From: Microbacterium sp. MYb54
Lineage (GTDB): Bacteria; Actinomycetota; Actinomycetes; Actinomycetales; Microbacteriaceae
Reading direction: 5' to 3'
Assembly: GCF_002979515.1 (NCBI RefSeq)
Contig: NZ_PCPA01000001.1
Location: 124,001 to 188,000 of the forward strand
DNA length: 64,000 nt
Part shown: piece by piece, positions 27,520 through 35,939 of the stretch
Layout: each line of letters starts with the position of its first letter
Position numbering within the stretch: position 1 is the stretch's first letter
The notes under the pieces: model-generated
The model's database searches: none
Seen by the model: only the letters and a program-made list of their open reading frames with translations
What the model was told of the DNA's origin: nothing
Program-made: the position numbers and the translations under genes

Positions 27520-28161
27520 TCAGCCGAGGATGATCGGCTCGGTCGGCGGATTTCCGTGCTTGCGCACCTTGAGGATCCGGTACCCCTTGCCCGTAGCGGT
27601 GCGGAAGACGCTGTAACCGGGATGGAACGTCGACCCGATCCATCGCTGGAGCGAATCGGCGCCGAGGTTGCGCTGGACCACGAGCCAGGCGTCGCTGCGC
27701 TCATCGAGGCGAGGGATCCAGCGCTCCAGCAGTCCGTGGAGTTCGTTCTTGCCGACACGGATGGGCGGATTCGAGCGAATCGTGCGGAACGAGACGTGCT
27801 CGGGAACATCGTCGGGCAGTGATGCGTTGACGTTAGTGAGCCCGAGAGCTGCGGCGTTCCGACGCACGAGATCGAGGGCACGCTCGTTCACGTCGACGGC
27901 CCACACCGTCGCGTGGGGAGCAGCCAAGGCCATCGACAGGGTCACAGGACCCCAACCGCTGCCGAGGTCGAGAAGATCGCCACCCGGGGGAACCGGGGGC
28001 ATGTTGGCGAGGAGCACTGCAGTGCCGGCATCCAGACGATCCGGGCTGAAGACTCCACCAGCGGTGGTGACTTCCAGCTCTCGACCTGCGAGCGATACGC
28101 GGATCTTACGCAGATTCTCGGGGCTTGCCGGGGCCGCAGTGAAGTAGTGATCTGACCCCAT
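27520..28161 (-). CDS. class I SAM-dependent methyltransferase (RsmC-like)
   Basis: 213 residues. The SAM-binding motif DLGSGWGPVTLSMAL is near residue 68, AVDVNERAL follows, and the catalytic-type NPPIRVGK matches the NPP[F/I] motif of RNA and protein N-methyltransferases of the RsmC/MTS family. The likely target is a guanine in 16S rRNA; RsmC identity is not certain because the protein lacks the N-terminal half of E. coli RsmC. ATG 28161 has a -10 hexamer 6 nt upstream. Confidence 0.87.
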   Translation of the reverse strand: MGSDHYFTAAPASPENLRKIRVSLAGRELEVTTAGGVFSPDRLDAGTAVLLANMPPVPPGGDLLDLGSGWGPVTLSMALAAPHATVWAVDVNERALDLVRRNAAALGLTNVNASLPDDVPEHVSFRTIRSNPPIRVGKNELHGLLERWIPRLDERSDAWLVVQRNLGADSLQRWIGSTFHPGYSVFRTATGKGYRILKVRKHGNPPTEPIILG

Positions 28162-28167
28162 ACGGTG

Positions 28168-28173
28168 AGCGTA
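28168..28173 (-). promoter_or_regulatory. -10 hexamer of the methyltransferase gene (leaderless)
   Basis: TACGCT on the minus strand, 6 nt before ATG 28161. Confidence 0.6.
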
Positions 28174-28188
28174 CCGGACAGCGCGGGC

Positions 28189-28194
28189 TAAGGT
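28189..28194 (+). promoter_or_regulatory. candidate -10 of hflX
   Basis: TAAGGT, about 35 nt before ATG 28230; this gene also has a ribosome binding site (AAGGAAC) and so a leadered transcript. Confidence 0.4.
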
Positions 28195-28229
28195 TAAGGC
28201 TCGCAACAAAACCCAGAGACAAGGAACGG

Positions 28230-29741
28230 ATGACGGAGACCACAACCCCCTCCACCGACGACCACACGGTCGATCGTGTGCTCGCGAATGCAGAGAAGCG
28301 CTCGGACGTCCATGTCTTCGGCGCCGCCCAGGCGCTGCAGGATGATTCGACGGCATCGCATACGAGCATGGACGGCGCGCAGTGGGATCTCGAGGACCGG
28401 CACGCGCTTCGCCGCGTCGGGGGACTCTCGACAGAGCTCGAGGATGTCACCGAGGTCGAGTACCGTCAGTTGCGCCTGGAGAACGTCGTCCTCGTCGGCG
28501 TCTACCCCCAGGGTGCGCAGGAAGATGCGGAAAATTCTCTGCGGGAACTCGCGGCACTTGCCGAGACCGCCGGTGCCGTCGTGCTCGACGGCGTCTTGCA
28601 ACGTCGTCCGCACCCTGATGCTGCGACCTATCTCGGCCGAGGCAAGGCTCAGGAGCTCAAGGACATCGTCGCCGCCGTCGGTGCCGACACCGTCATCGCC
28701 GATACGGAACTCGCGCCGAGCCAGCGTCGTGCACTCGAAGACGTCGTCAAGGTCAAGGTCATCGACCGCACCACGGTGATCCTCGACATCTTCAGCCAGC
28801 ATGCCAAGAGCCGGGAGGGCAAAGCTCAGGTCGAGCTGGCTCAGCTCGAGTACCTGCTTCCTCGTCTTCGTGGCTGGGGCGACTCGATGAGCCGTCAGGC
28901 CGGTGGCCAGGTCGGTGCCGGTGGCGCGGGTATGGGTTCGCGCGGTCCGGGTGAGACGAAGATCGAGCTCGATCGTCGTCGCATCCGCACCAAGATGGCA
29001 CTGTTGCGTCGGCAGATTCGTGACTTCGGCCCTGCCCGAGAGGCGAAGCGTGCCGAGCGCAAGCGCAACACGATCCCCTCGGTCGCGATCGCCGGTTACA
29101 CGAACGCCGGCAAGTCCAGTCTGCTCAATGCGCTCACCAGCGCAGGGGTCCTGGTCGAGAACGCACTCTTCGCGACGTTGGATGCGACTGTTCGTCGCGC
29201 TGAGACGGAAGACGGCCGTGTCTACACGCTGACCGACACCGTCGGATTCGTCCGCAACCTCCCGCCCCAGCTCGTCGAGGCCTTCCGCTCGACGCTGGAG
29301 GAGGTGGGAGAAGCCGACGTCGTGCTCCACATCGTCGACGGCTCGCACCCGGATCCTGCCGGTCAGCTGCAGACCGTGCGCGACGTTCTGGGTGATGTCG
29401 GTGTTCGTGACCTGCCGGAGATCGTCGTCTTCAACAAAGCCGATCTGATCTCTGAAGACGAGAGGCTGGTGCTCCGCGGCCTTCAGCCCCATGCGCACTT
29501 CGTGTCTTCGAGGTCGGGCGAGGGCATCGCCGAGTTGCGGGCCGTCGTGGAAGCGGCGCTTCCGAAGCCTGCTGTCGAGGTCCACGCCGTGATTCCTTAC
29601 GATCGCGGCGATCTGGTGGCGGCGATCCATGAGACCGGGATGCTTCTCTCGGTGGAGCACGGCGAGAACGGCACCGCCGTGCACGCTCGTGTCTCTGAGC
29701 GCCTCGCGGCCGAACTCGCCCCGTTCATCACCGGGGGCTGA
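28230..29741 (+). CDS. hflX: GTPase HflX
   Basis: 503-residue ribosome-associated GTPase that splits stalled or hibernating ribosomes. An N-terminal HflX domain (PHPDATYLGRGKAQELK) and the long coiled linker QLEYLLPRLRGWGDSMSRQ precede the GTPase domain: G1 GYTNAGKS at 289-296, G3 DTVGFVRNLP and G4 NKAD. The extra ~60-residue N-terminus is common in actinobacteria. Confidence 0.95.
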   Translation: MTETTTPSTDDHTVDRVLANAEKRSDVHVFGAAQALQDDSTASHTSMDGAQWDLEDRHALRRVGGLSTELEDVTEVEYRQLRLENVVLVGVYPQGAQEDAENSLRELAALAETAGAVVLDGVLQRRPHPDAATYLGRGKAQELKDIVAAVGADTVIADTELAPSQRRALEDVVKVKVIDRTTVILDIFSQHAKSREGKAQVELAQLEYLLPRLRGWGDSMSRQAGGQVGAGGAGMGSRGPGETKIELDRRRIRTKMALLRRQIRDFGPAREAKRAERKRNTIPSVAIAGYTNAGKSSLLNALTSAGVLVENALFATLDATVRRAETEDGRVYTLTDTVGFVRNLPPQLVEAFRSTLEEVGEADVVLHIVDGSHPDPAGQLQTVRDVLGDVGVRDLPEIVVFNKADLISEDERLVLRGLQPHAHFVSSRSGEGIAELRAVVEAALPKPAVEVHAVIPYDRGDLVAAIHETGMLLSVEHGENGTAVHARVSERLAAELAPFITGG

Positions 29742-29747
29742 TCCCGC

Positions 29748-30413
29748 TCAGCGGGCGAGGAAGCGTGCCTCGACCGTTGCGGAGATGATGATCTCCTCCG
29801 GCTCGTACTCCATTGGCGGAGCCGTGTCGGCGGCGAATGCGACGCCACCGCGTGCCTTCAGCATCTGGGCTCCAGGTGCCGGCTGTCCGCTGGACATCAG
29901 GCCGACATCGGCGATCTCTGACGGCGTCACCTCGTCCAGGCCGAGGGCACCGGCGTATGCCTTGGCGCGGGTGACGGCGACGCTCACCGCCTCGGCCGCG
30001 ACATCGCGTTCGACCTGGGCCCGCGTCACCGGAGTGAGGTGCCAGTCGACCCAGCCCACCTCGACCCCGTCCCAGGGGGAGATGTCGGATACCCAGATGG
30101 AGAGCTCTGAGGCCTCCGGGAACGTCGCCGTGAAGTCGATGCTCGCGTAGTAGACCGGTGCGAGGCGTTTGCCCTCGTTGTTCCAGGGTCGTTCCGCCCG
30201 GACGGAGAGCCGCTTGCTGGTCCAGTCGACGACAGTGCCGGCCTCGACCCGTTCCGTGATGCTGCTGCGGACGGGCTCGGCGAGGCGCATCACATGCTCG
30301 ACCACCGTGGTGCGCTCGGGGCCTTCAGCGCGCACTCCGACGCGGATGGTGGCGCGTTCGGGCGCGATGCGCGCCTCATGCTCGCCGCGGACGGTGACGG
30401 TGACTTCGCTCAT
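29748..30413 (-). CDS. SIMPL domain-containing protein
   Basis: 221 residues matching the SIMPL (DUF541) fold: MSEVTVTVRGEHEARIAPERATI is the typical first strand and VEAEAVSVAVTRAKAYA-like helices follow (RDVAAEAVSVAVTRAKAYA). Other members are periplasmic or kinase-linked, but no signal peptide is seen here, so it is probably cytoplasmic. Function unknown. Convergent with hflX; divergent from ssrA. A -10 hexamer sits 6 nt upstream of ATG 30413. Confidence 0.87.
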   Translation of the reverse strand: MSEVTVTVRGEHEARIAPERATIRVGVRAEGPERTTVVEHVMRLAEPVRSSITERVEAGTVVDWTSKRLSVRAERPWNNEGKRLAPVYYASIDFTATFPEASELSIWVSDISPWDGVEVGWVDWHLTPVTRAQVERDVAAEAVSVAVTRAKAYAGALGLDEVTPSEIADVGLMSSGQPAPGAQMLKARGGVAFAADTAPPMEYEPEEIIISATVEARFLAR

Positions 30414-30419
30414 GGGGCG

Positions 30420-30425
30420 ACTCTA
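30420..30425 (-). promoter_or_regulatory. -10 hexamer of the SIMPL gene (leaderless)
   Basis: TAGAGT on the minus strand, 6 nt before ATG 30413. Confidence 0.6.
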
Positions 30426-30474
30426 CGCCAGGGGACAGAACGTCAGCGGAATGGCGGAGCGGCCGCGAACGTTG

Positions 30475-30480
30475 TAGACT
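30475..30480 (+). promoter_or_regulatory. candidate -10 of ssrA
   Basis: TAGACT about 75 nt before mature tmRNA. A hairpin CTCGGG...CCCGAG (30486-30506) follows in the precursor leader. Confidence 0.45.
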
Positions 30481-30554
30481 TTAGGGCTCGGGTGCTTGTC
30501 TCCCGAGTTGGCAATTCCACAGTGTGACAGCGGCTCCTTCGAGAGAAGGACCAC

Positions 30555-30924
30555 GGGGCTGATCGGTTTCGACAGCGCCTGTGAATCCACGAGAAGCGGG
30601 CCGAGGATGCAGAGTTATCTCGTAAACGCTCTCTGCAAAAAAATAGTTGCCGAAACCAAGCGCAACGACTTCGCCCTCGCTGCATAAGCGAGCCCGATAG
30701 TCCGTCAGGCCGTATGTGATTCCGATACGGATCCTGGCGTTATTTAGGAATCTTGCTGCGTGATGGCGTCTGGACGTCACGTGGGACTCTTCCCAGGCTG
30801 GGCTTGTCGACTTAGGTGTCTGTGACAAAGGTCGGAGCCGAGTAGAACGTCTTCACAGACTGCGCCCGGAGAAGGCGTGGAGACTCAGCGTTGGACGGGG
30901 GTTCGATTCCCCCCAGCTCCACCA
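30555..30924 (+). ncRNA. ssrA: transfer-messenger RNA (tmRNA)
   Basis: About 370 nt. The 5' end GGGGCTGATCGG pairs with the 3' end CCAGCTCC to form the tRNA-Ala-like acceptor, and CCA is encoded (ACCA ends at 30924). The TpsiC arm GTTCGATTCC is present. The resume codon is GCC at 30649 and the tag reads AETKRNDFALAA, stop TAA at 30685. The tagged C-terminus LAA is the usual ClpXP/ClpAP degron. It rescues ribosomes stalled on broken mRNA together with SmpB, which is not in the window. Confidence 0.96.
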
Positions 30925-30944
30925 GGTCGCTGTCACAGGAATTG

Positions 30945-30985
30945 AGGCCCGCCTCCCCAGTGAGAACTGGGGAGGCGGGCCTTTT
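30945..30985 (+). terminator. intrinsic terminator after ssrA
   Basis: A perfect 17-bp stem (AGGCCCGCCTCCCCAGT and its complement) closed by a GAGA tetraloop, followed by TTT. One of the strongest hairpins in the window. Confidence 0.93.
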
Positions 30986-31107
30986 CACTACGGATAGCTC
31001 ATCAGCCGGTGAACCTGTTCACACTTTGCTCACATCTGGTGCCGTGAACATGACGGATGACCGTACCGTGACCTCCCAACACGACGATCGCCCCGGCAAC
31101 TGAACAT

Positions 31108-31145
31108 AAAGACCCCCATCTGGCCTGGGCCGGGTGAGGGTCTTT
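31108..31145 (-). terminator. terminator hairpin after the M23 peptidase gene
   Basis: AAAGACCC (31108-31115) pairs with GGGTCTTT (31138-31145), and the stem continues inward for about 7 more mostly paired bases. It lies 14 nt past the M23 stop and, being symmetrical with A/T ends, could also stop transcription from the ssrA side. Confidence 0.75.
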
Positions 31146-31159
31146 GAACCTTTTCCTGC

Positions 31160-31957
31160 CTACGCCGTGGGCGCTCCGATATACCCGGCGAGGAATGCGA
31201 AAGTATCCCACGCAACGCCGGGTACTTTCGAAAGCTCGGGCAGCGGCAGGATGTCCGTCGCTCCAAGGCTGCGCAGAGTATCTACCTGCTGACGGAAAAT
31301 GTTGTACTGCTCCACGCTGGAGAAGTCTGTCTTGCCGCCCTGCCGCAAGTGCACGATGGTTCCGTTGGGAACCTTTACGATCGCTTCCATGTTTCTCTCC
31401 TGTTGGGGTGTTTCCGGTGCGCTACCTGCAAGCGGTGCGTCGTTGATGTACGGGTCGGGGTCAAGCGCGACGCCATTGCGCTGGACTTCAATGTGCAGAT
31501 GCGGTCCGGTGGATTTGCCCGAGCTGCCGACTCTTCCGATGAACTGCCCCCGAACCACAGGGCCGAGTCCAACACGCGTGCCTTCGATCATGTGCGCGTA
31601 GACCGTCCGGTATCCATCGGCGTGTTGAATATGGATGCTCTCTCCATAGGCGCCATCATTTCCGCTGATACCGCTAACGATGATGGTTCCATCGGCAACC
31701 GCGTGGATCGGCGTGCCGAGGCCCGGCGTGTAGTCAATCCCGGCGTGTTTCGGGTATGGCCCGACGAAGCCGCGTGAGCGTCCGGAGCGAAATGTGAACG
31801 GGTAACCCCATGTCATGGCCGCCGCTGCTGACTGCGGGCGAGCTAGAGCACCTACGCCGGCAGCAGCGACGGCAGCAGTGATCGCCGCTGCCGTCATGAA
31901 AGTCCTCCGGCGTACACCGGGCAGCGCTGACGGAGGTTCCGGTTCATTCGGGTGCAT
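31160..31957 (-). CDS. Tat-exported M23 family metallopeptidase with phage-lysin-like tail
   Basis: 265 residues. The N-terminus has a twin-arginine signal (VRRRTFM followed by a hydrophobic Ala-rich stretch and an Ala-x-Ala-like site near 45). The M23 endopeptidase domain follows with zinc motifs HAGIDYTPG (H-x3-D) and GPHLHIEV (H-x-H), so it should cut peptidoglycan cross-bridges outside the cell. After a short linker, the last ~75 residues (from MEAIVKVPNGTIVHLRQGG) resemble C-terminal segments I associate with actinophage endolysins. The region is visibly lower in GC than its neighbours and lies directly behind ssrA, a frequent integration site, so transfer or a prophage remnant is likely. 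ATG 31957 is supported by the signal peptide and a -10 hexamer 6 nt upstream. Confidence 0.85.
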   Translation of the reverse strand: MHPNEPEPPSALPGVRRRTFMTAAAITAAVAAAGVGALARPQSAAAAMTWGYPFTFRSGRSRGFVGPYPKHAGIDYTPGLGTPIHAVADGTIIVSGISGNDGAYGESIHIQHADGYRTVYAHMIEGTRVGLGPVVRGQFIGRVGSSGKSTGPHLHIEVQRNGVALDPDPYINDAPLAGSAPETPQQERNMEAIVKVPNGTIVHLRQGGKTDFSSVEQYNIFRQQVDTLRSLGATDILPLPELSKVPGVAWDTFAFLAGYIGAPTA

Positions 31958-31963
31958 ATAAAG

Positions 31964-31969
31964 ACAGTA
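31964..31969 (-). promoter_or_regulatory. -10 hexamer of the M23 gene (leaderless)
   Basis: TACTGT on the minus strand, 6 nt before ATG 31957. Confidence 0.5.
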
Positions 31970-32267
31970 GCGTCCGCGCTGTCCTTCTCGCTGTCCCCCG
32001 TTTGGCCTACATACGCGCACGCTTAGAACTGATACGGGCGCGAGGCCAGCACTAGTGTTCAGACCGGGGCGGGCCGTCCGCTTGTGCCCGACTGAAATCG
32101 AAGACATTCCTGTTCCTGGATTGATGATCGACAAGCCGCATTCGCGCACGAGGAAAGCCTGCTCGTACAGAATCCATTTGCGCATCGCAGCGTGAGCAGT
32201 TCGATTTCCTCTCCTGCGCGACCGGGTCGCCGTCAAATCAGACGCCTGGATGTCGTCGTCGTGGACC

Positions 32268-32273
32268 TATATT
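32268..32273 (+). promoter_or_regulatory. -10 hexamer of the P-type ATPase gene (leaderless)
   Basis: TATATT, 7 nt before GTG 32281. It contains the alternative TTG start (32272), which therefore is unlikely to be used. Confidence 0.6.
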
Positions 32274-32280
32274 GAAGTCT

Positions 32281-35151
32281 GTGGACACGACCCCCGCAGA
32301 CGTCTCGACCGGTCTCACGAGAGCTCAGGTCTCCGAGCGTGTCGCTGCGGGGAAGACGAACGCCTTCGTCGCCGATACGAGTCGGAGCGCGTGGAGCATC
32401 GTGCGGGCGAACGTCTTCACGCTCTTCAACGGCATCGTCTTCGCCTGCTTCCTCGTGCTGTTCCTCGTCGGGCGCTGGCAGGATGCGCTCTTCGGGCTCG
32501 CGGCGTTCGCGAACGCGATCATCGGGTGCGTTCAGGAGTTCCGTGCGAAGTCCGCACTCGACCGTCTCGCTCTGATGAATGCACCGCGAGCACTGGTGCT
32601 GCGAGACGGAACCGAGGCGGAGATCGCGCCAGGCGAGGTCGTCCTCGATGACGTTCTCGTGCTTCGTGCCGGGGAACAGGTGCCTGCTGACGCCGACGTC
32701 ATGACCGCGCGCGGTCTGCAGATCGATGAGTCGATGCTCACCGGGGAGTCCGACCCGGTGGAGAAGCAGCCGGGGGACGAAGCTCTCTCCGGCGCGGTCG
32801 TCGTCGCGGGGGAGGGCACCGCCCGAACGACCAGGGTGGGTGCCGACTCGTATGCGAACCACTTCGCCGGTGAGGCCAAGCGCTTCTCCCTCGTCTCCAG
32901 CGAGCTTCGCACCTCGGTCAATCGGGTCCTGAAGTGGGTGAGTTGGATCATCGGGCCCGTCGGCCTGTTGGTCCTGAACGCTCAGATCGTTGTCCTCGGC
33001 GGGTATGCCAACGTGTTCTCGAACGGTGCCTGGGTGCAGGCCGTCGTGAACACCATCGCCTCGCTGACGGCGATGATACCCCTCGGCCTCGTGCTCATGA
33101 CGAGCATCGCTTTTGCCGTCGGTGCATCGAGGCTGGCGCGCAGACAAGTGCTGGTCAATGAGCTACCCGCAGTCGAAGGACTCGCGAGGGTCGACGTCGT
33201 CTGCCTCGACAAGACCGGCACCCTCACGGTCGGCGAGATCGGATTCGACCAAGCCCACGGTCTCACCGGGCTCACTCCCGAACGGGAGGATGCCGTGGCG
33301 GCGGCGCTTGCTTGGTATGCCGCATCTCCGGACGCGAATGCGACGGCACGGTCGATGCGAACGGCGTATCCGGTCGCTGCGCCGCTCGTCGTGGCGGGGT
33401 ACATCCCCTTCTCGTCAGCGCGCAAATGGAGCGCGGTCTCGTTCGCGGAGAGCACCGGAACCTGGGTGATGGGAGCGCCGGAGATGGTGTTCGGCGACGC
33501 CGCGACATCGACCGAGACGGAACTCGGCCGCACGGTCACCGAACACGCCGAGACCGGCCGCCGCACGCTGGTGATCGGATACTCGGACTCCACACTGTCC
33601 GAAGACGACGTCGATTCCGAGCGCCTCCCCGATGGCCTCGCCGCGATCCTGGTCCTCACCTTCCGCGAACAGGTGCGCCCGGACGCGGCGCAGACGCTCG
33701 CGTACTTCGCGCGCCAGCAGGTCGGAATCCGCATCATCTCGGGAGACAACCCGCGAACGGTGGCCGCGATCGCTCGTGAGGTCGGTCTCGACGTCTCCGA
33801 AGGCTTCGATGCGCGACGACTTCCGCAGGACGATGCCGAACTCGCAGACGTGCTCGACCAGCATGCGGTGTTCGGGCGGGTCACGCCAGAGCAGAAGAAG
33901 CGCATGGTCACCGCGCTGCAGAGTCACGGGCACACCGTCGCGATGACGGGCGACGGAGTGAACGACGCGCTGGCGATCAAGGCTGCAGACATCGGGATCG
34001 CGATGAACTCCGGCTCACCCGCCACCAAGGCTGTCGCGCGTCTGGTCCTGCTCGACGGCCAATTCTCCCACCTGCCGGATGTCGTCGCGGAAGGCCGTCA
34101 GGTCATCGCGAACATCGAGCGGGTGTCGATGCTGTTCCTGAACAAGACGGTCTACGCGACTCTGCTCGCGATCATCTTCGGGGTCTTCGTGCTCGAGTTC
34201 CCGTTCCTGCCTCGCCAACTGTCCATCACCGACGGCCTCACGATCGGCATCCCGGCGTTCTTCCTCGCGCTCATGCCGAACGCGGCACGGTATGTGCCGG
34301 GGTTCCTCCGGCGGTCGTTGAGCTTCGCGATTCCGTCTGGGATCGTCGTCGCGCTCGGTCTGACCTGGTACACGTTCGTCGCACGAGGGTTCGGGGTCCA
34401 CGAAGAACAGCTGCGCACCGGCGCCACCGTGATCCTCGCGGTCGTCGGCATCTGGGTGCTGGCTGTGCTCGCCCGCCCCCTCAACCGCTTCAAGGTGCTG
34501 GTCGTCGGTGCGATGTTCATTCTGCTCATCGCCGTCTTCACGATCCCGCTGGCCCGGCAGTTCTTCGTCTTGGTGGACCCGGGCGAAGACCTTGCGATCG
34601 CGCTCACCGGGATCACGATCGTGATGGTCGCCGCCATCGAGGTGGTGCGGCTGCTGCACCGTCGTCTCGTCCTCTCGGCGCCGTCGGACAGCGCGATGAG
34701 TGGGGCGCCAGCGGCGACTGCGCCCTCCCCGTCTGATTCCCCCGTCGTGGCCTCGATCATCACCACGGTGGTGGCGGTGCTCGCCTACGCCTTCGGAGTG
34801 CTCGCGACGGGCTTCGGCATCCTGGTCTTCCTCGGACGGTACGACGCGGATGTGGCGACCTCGGTGTTCTCGGTCGCGGGTGCGGCGATCGCCCTGTTCG
34901 GGCTGCTGGTACTCGCCGTCGCCGCCGGCGTGCGCCGTGGCAGCGGACTCTCGCGGCTCATGCTCACGATCTTCCTCGGGATCGCCATCGCGCTCAGCGC
35001 CGTCGTACTCATCTTCGGCGACCGCTGGGACTGGGGAGCGGCCATCACCGCTGCGATCGCCACCGCCATCATCGTGCTGCTGTGGACTCCGCCGGTCGCG
35101 CGTGGTTTCGGCCGGATCCTCGAGAGTTCGATGGGCGCGGCGGGACCGTGA
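32281..35151 (+). CDS. HAD-IC P-type ATPase, CtpE-like, with extra C-terminal membrane domain
   Basis: 956-residue cation pump. Actuator motif TGES is at 154-157, the M4 ion-site proline is Pro267 (AMIPLGLVLMTSIAFAVG), the phosphorylated aspartate is Asp310 (DKTGTLT) and the hinge TGDGVND is at 556-562. Overall it resembles CtpE, a calcium-uptake ATPase of mycobacteria, of about 800 residues; the transported ion here is inferred. Residues from about 800 on are additional: a Ser/Pro/Ala linker, then four hydrophobic helices to the C-terminus. No stop or frameshift separates the parts. Start GTG 32281 fits the -10 hexamer. Confidence 0.9.
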   Translation: MDTTPADVSTGLTRAQVSERVAAGKTNAFVADTSRSAWSIVRANVFTLFNGIVFACFLVLFLVGRWQDALFGLAAFANAIIGCVQEFRAKSALDRLALMNAPRALVLRDGTEAEIAPGEVVLDDVLVLRAGEQVPADADVMTARGLQIDESMLTGESDPVEKQPGDEALSGAVVVAGEGTARTTRVGADSYANHFAGEAKRFSLVSSELRTSVNRVLKWVSWIIGPVGLLVLNAQIVVLGGYANVFSNGAWVQAVVNTIASLTAMIPLGLVLMTSIAFAVGASRLARRQVLVNELPAVEGLARVDVVCLDKTGTLTVGEIGFDQAHGLTGLTPEREDAVAAALAWYAASPDANATARSMRTAYPVAAPLVVAGYIPFSSARKWSAVSFAESTGTWVMGAPEMVFGDAATSTETELGRTVTEHAETGRRTLVIGYSDSTLSEDDVDSERLPDGLAAILVLTFREQVRPDAAQTLAYFARQQVGIRIISGDNPRTVAAIAREVGLDVSEGFDARRLPQDDAELADVLDQHAVFGRVTPEQKKRMVTALQSHGHTVAMTGDGVNDALAIKAADIGIAMNSGSPATKAVARLVLLDGQFSHLPDVVAEGRQVIANIERVSMLFLNKTVYATLLAIIFGVFVLEFPFLPRQLSITDGLTIGIPAFFLALMPNAARYVPGFLRRSLSFAIPSGIVVALGLTWYTFVARGFGVHEEQLRTGATVILAVVGIWVLAVLARPLNRFKVLVVGAMFILLIAVFTIPLARQFFVLVDPGEDLAIALTGITIVMVAAIEVVRLLHRRLVLSAPSDSAMSGAPAATAPSPSDSPVVASIITTVVAVLAYAFGVLATGFGILVFLGRYDADVATSVFSVAGAAIALFGLLVLAVAAGVRRGSGLSRLMLTIFLGIAIALSAVVLIFGDRWDWGAAITAAIATAIIVLLWTPPVARGFGRILESSMGAAGP

Positions 35152-35349
35152 GGGTTCGCTTCTCCTCACCGTACCGCCCTGAGTTCCGAAGGCGGGCGTC
35201 AGCGTACTGATCGACGTCGGGTGCGTGGGCCGATGCCCTCGTCTTGCGCGGGCGTACGCGGCGGCGGTGCCCCCGAACAGTTTCTCTGAACGCTTTGATG
35301 AATCCGGTGGTGGTGGCGTGCCCCGAAAGGGGTGATCGATCCTCGGCGG

Positions 35350-35919
35350 TCAGGCCGGCCATTCGATCAGAATCAGTCCCTGGCGGGTGTCGGCGAGCCG
35401 CACCCAGCCGTCGCCGAAGAGGTACGTCATCCCGTAGCCGTCTTCATCGGTGCCCATCGCGTAACGCGGGTCCTCGGTGTAATAGATTCCGTCCGGACCG
35501 TCCTCGCGCTTCCAGCCTTCCTCGAGAAGACCTGCCTGCGCGGCTGCGGCGTCTGCCTCGTCCACCGCTGCCCAGCCGTAGAGCTGACCGTGGTCGGACC
35601 CGACCGTGTAGTCCGCCCAGAAGCAGAGCAGGCCATCGGTGAACTCGACCCCGCCGACCACGAACTCCTTCGTCTCGGCCGTCCAGCCGGCATCTGCCAG
35701 CGCTGCCACCGTGCCGTCCGAGATCATCGACTCGCAAGTGACTTCCGCGGCCGGTGATTCCGGAGCGGGCGAGCCGACGGGCGCTGTGCTCGCGGTGGGT
35801 GTGGGAGGGGCAGGCTCCGCGGTCGGCGAGGACCGAGGCTCCGAAGGCCCAGCGCATGCGGTGAGGGCCGCGAGCAGCAGCAAGACGCCCGCAGTGGCAG
35901 ACATTATGCGGGGAGTCAT
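35350..35919 (-). CDS. putative lipoprotein
   Basis: 189 residues. A lipoprotein signal peptide with lipobox LTAC places the lipidated cysteine near residue 22, followed by a long Pro/Thr/Ser/Ala linker (about 25-60) and a compact domain with two cysteines (EVTCESMI and LLCFWAD) that may form a disulfide. Exported and membrane-tethered. I do not recognise the domain. It lies 20 nt downstream of the hisN-like gene in the same direction. Confidence 0.82.
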   Translation of the reverse strand: MTPRIMSATAGVLLLLAALTACAGPSEPRSSPTAEPAPPTPTASTAPVGSPAPESPAAEVTCESMISDGTVAALADAGWTAETKEFVVGGVEFTDGLLCFWADYTVGSDHGQLYGWAAVDEADAAAAQAGLLEEGWKREDGPDGIYYTEDPRYAMGTDEDGYGMTYLFGDGWVRLADTRQGLILIEWPA

Positions 35920-35939
35920 CGCGGCCCTCGTCCTTCGGA

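Larger units (their letters stand above)
31958..32280. other. 323-bp intergenic region, low GC, no gene recognised
   Basis: It holds the divergent -10 hexamers of the M23 gene and the P-type ATPase gene. Between them I see no coding signature in either strand; the open minus-strand frame has no recognisable product. Base composition suggests the edge of a foreign segment. A partial match to the tmRNA 3' end (GTTCGATTTCC near 32190) is too short to call an attachment site. Confidence 0.4.

Noticed and set aside
31042-31102. 17-19 codon frame after ssrA (GTG/ATG, ends TGA)
   Set aside because: No ribosome binding site, no conservation evidence, and it lies between two terminators.
32188-32205. 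Possible attachment-site copy of the tmRNA 3' end (GTTCGATTTCC)
   Set aside because: Only about ten bases match with one mismatch, the flanks differ, and no integrase is present.
35148-35169. GTGAGG/CCTCAC inverted repeat after the P-type ATPase gene
   Set aside because: Only 6 bp with a 10-nt loop and it overlaps the stop codon; too weak to call a terminator.
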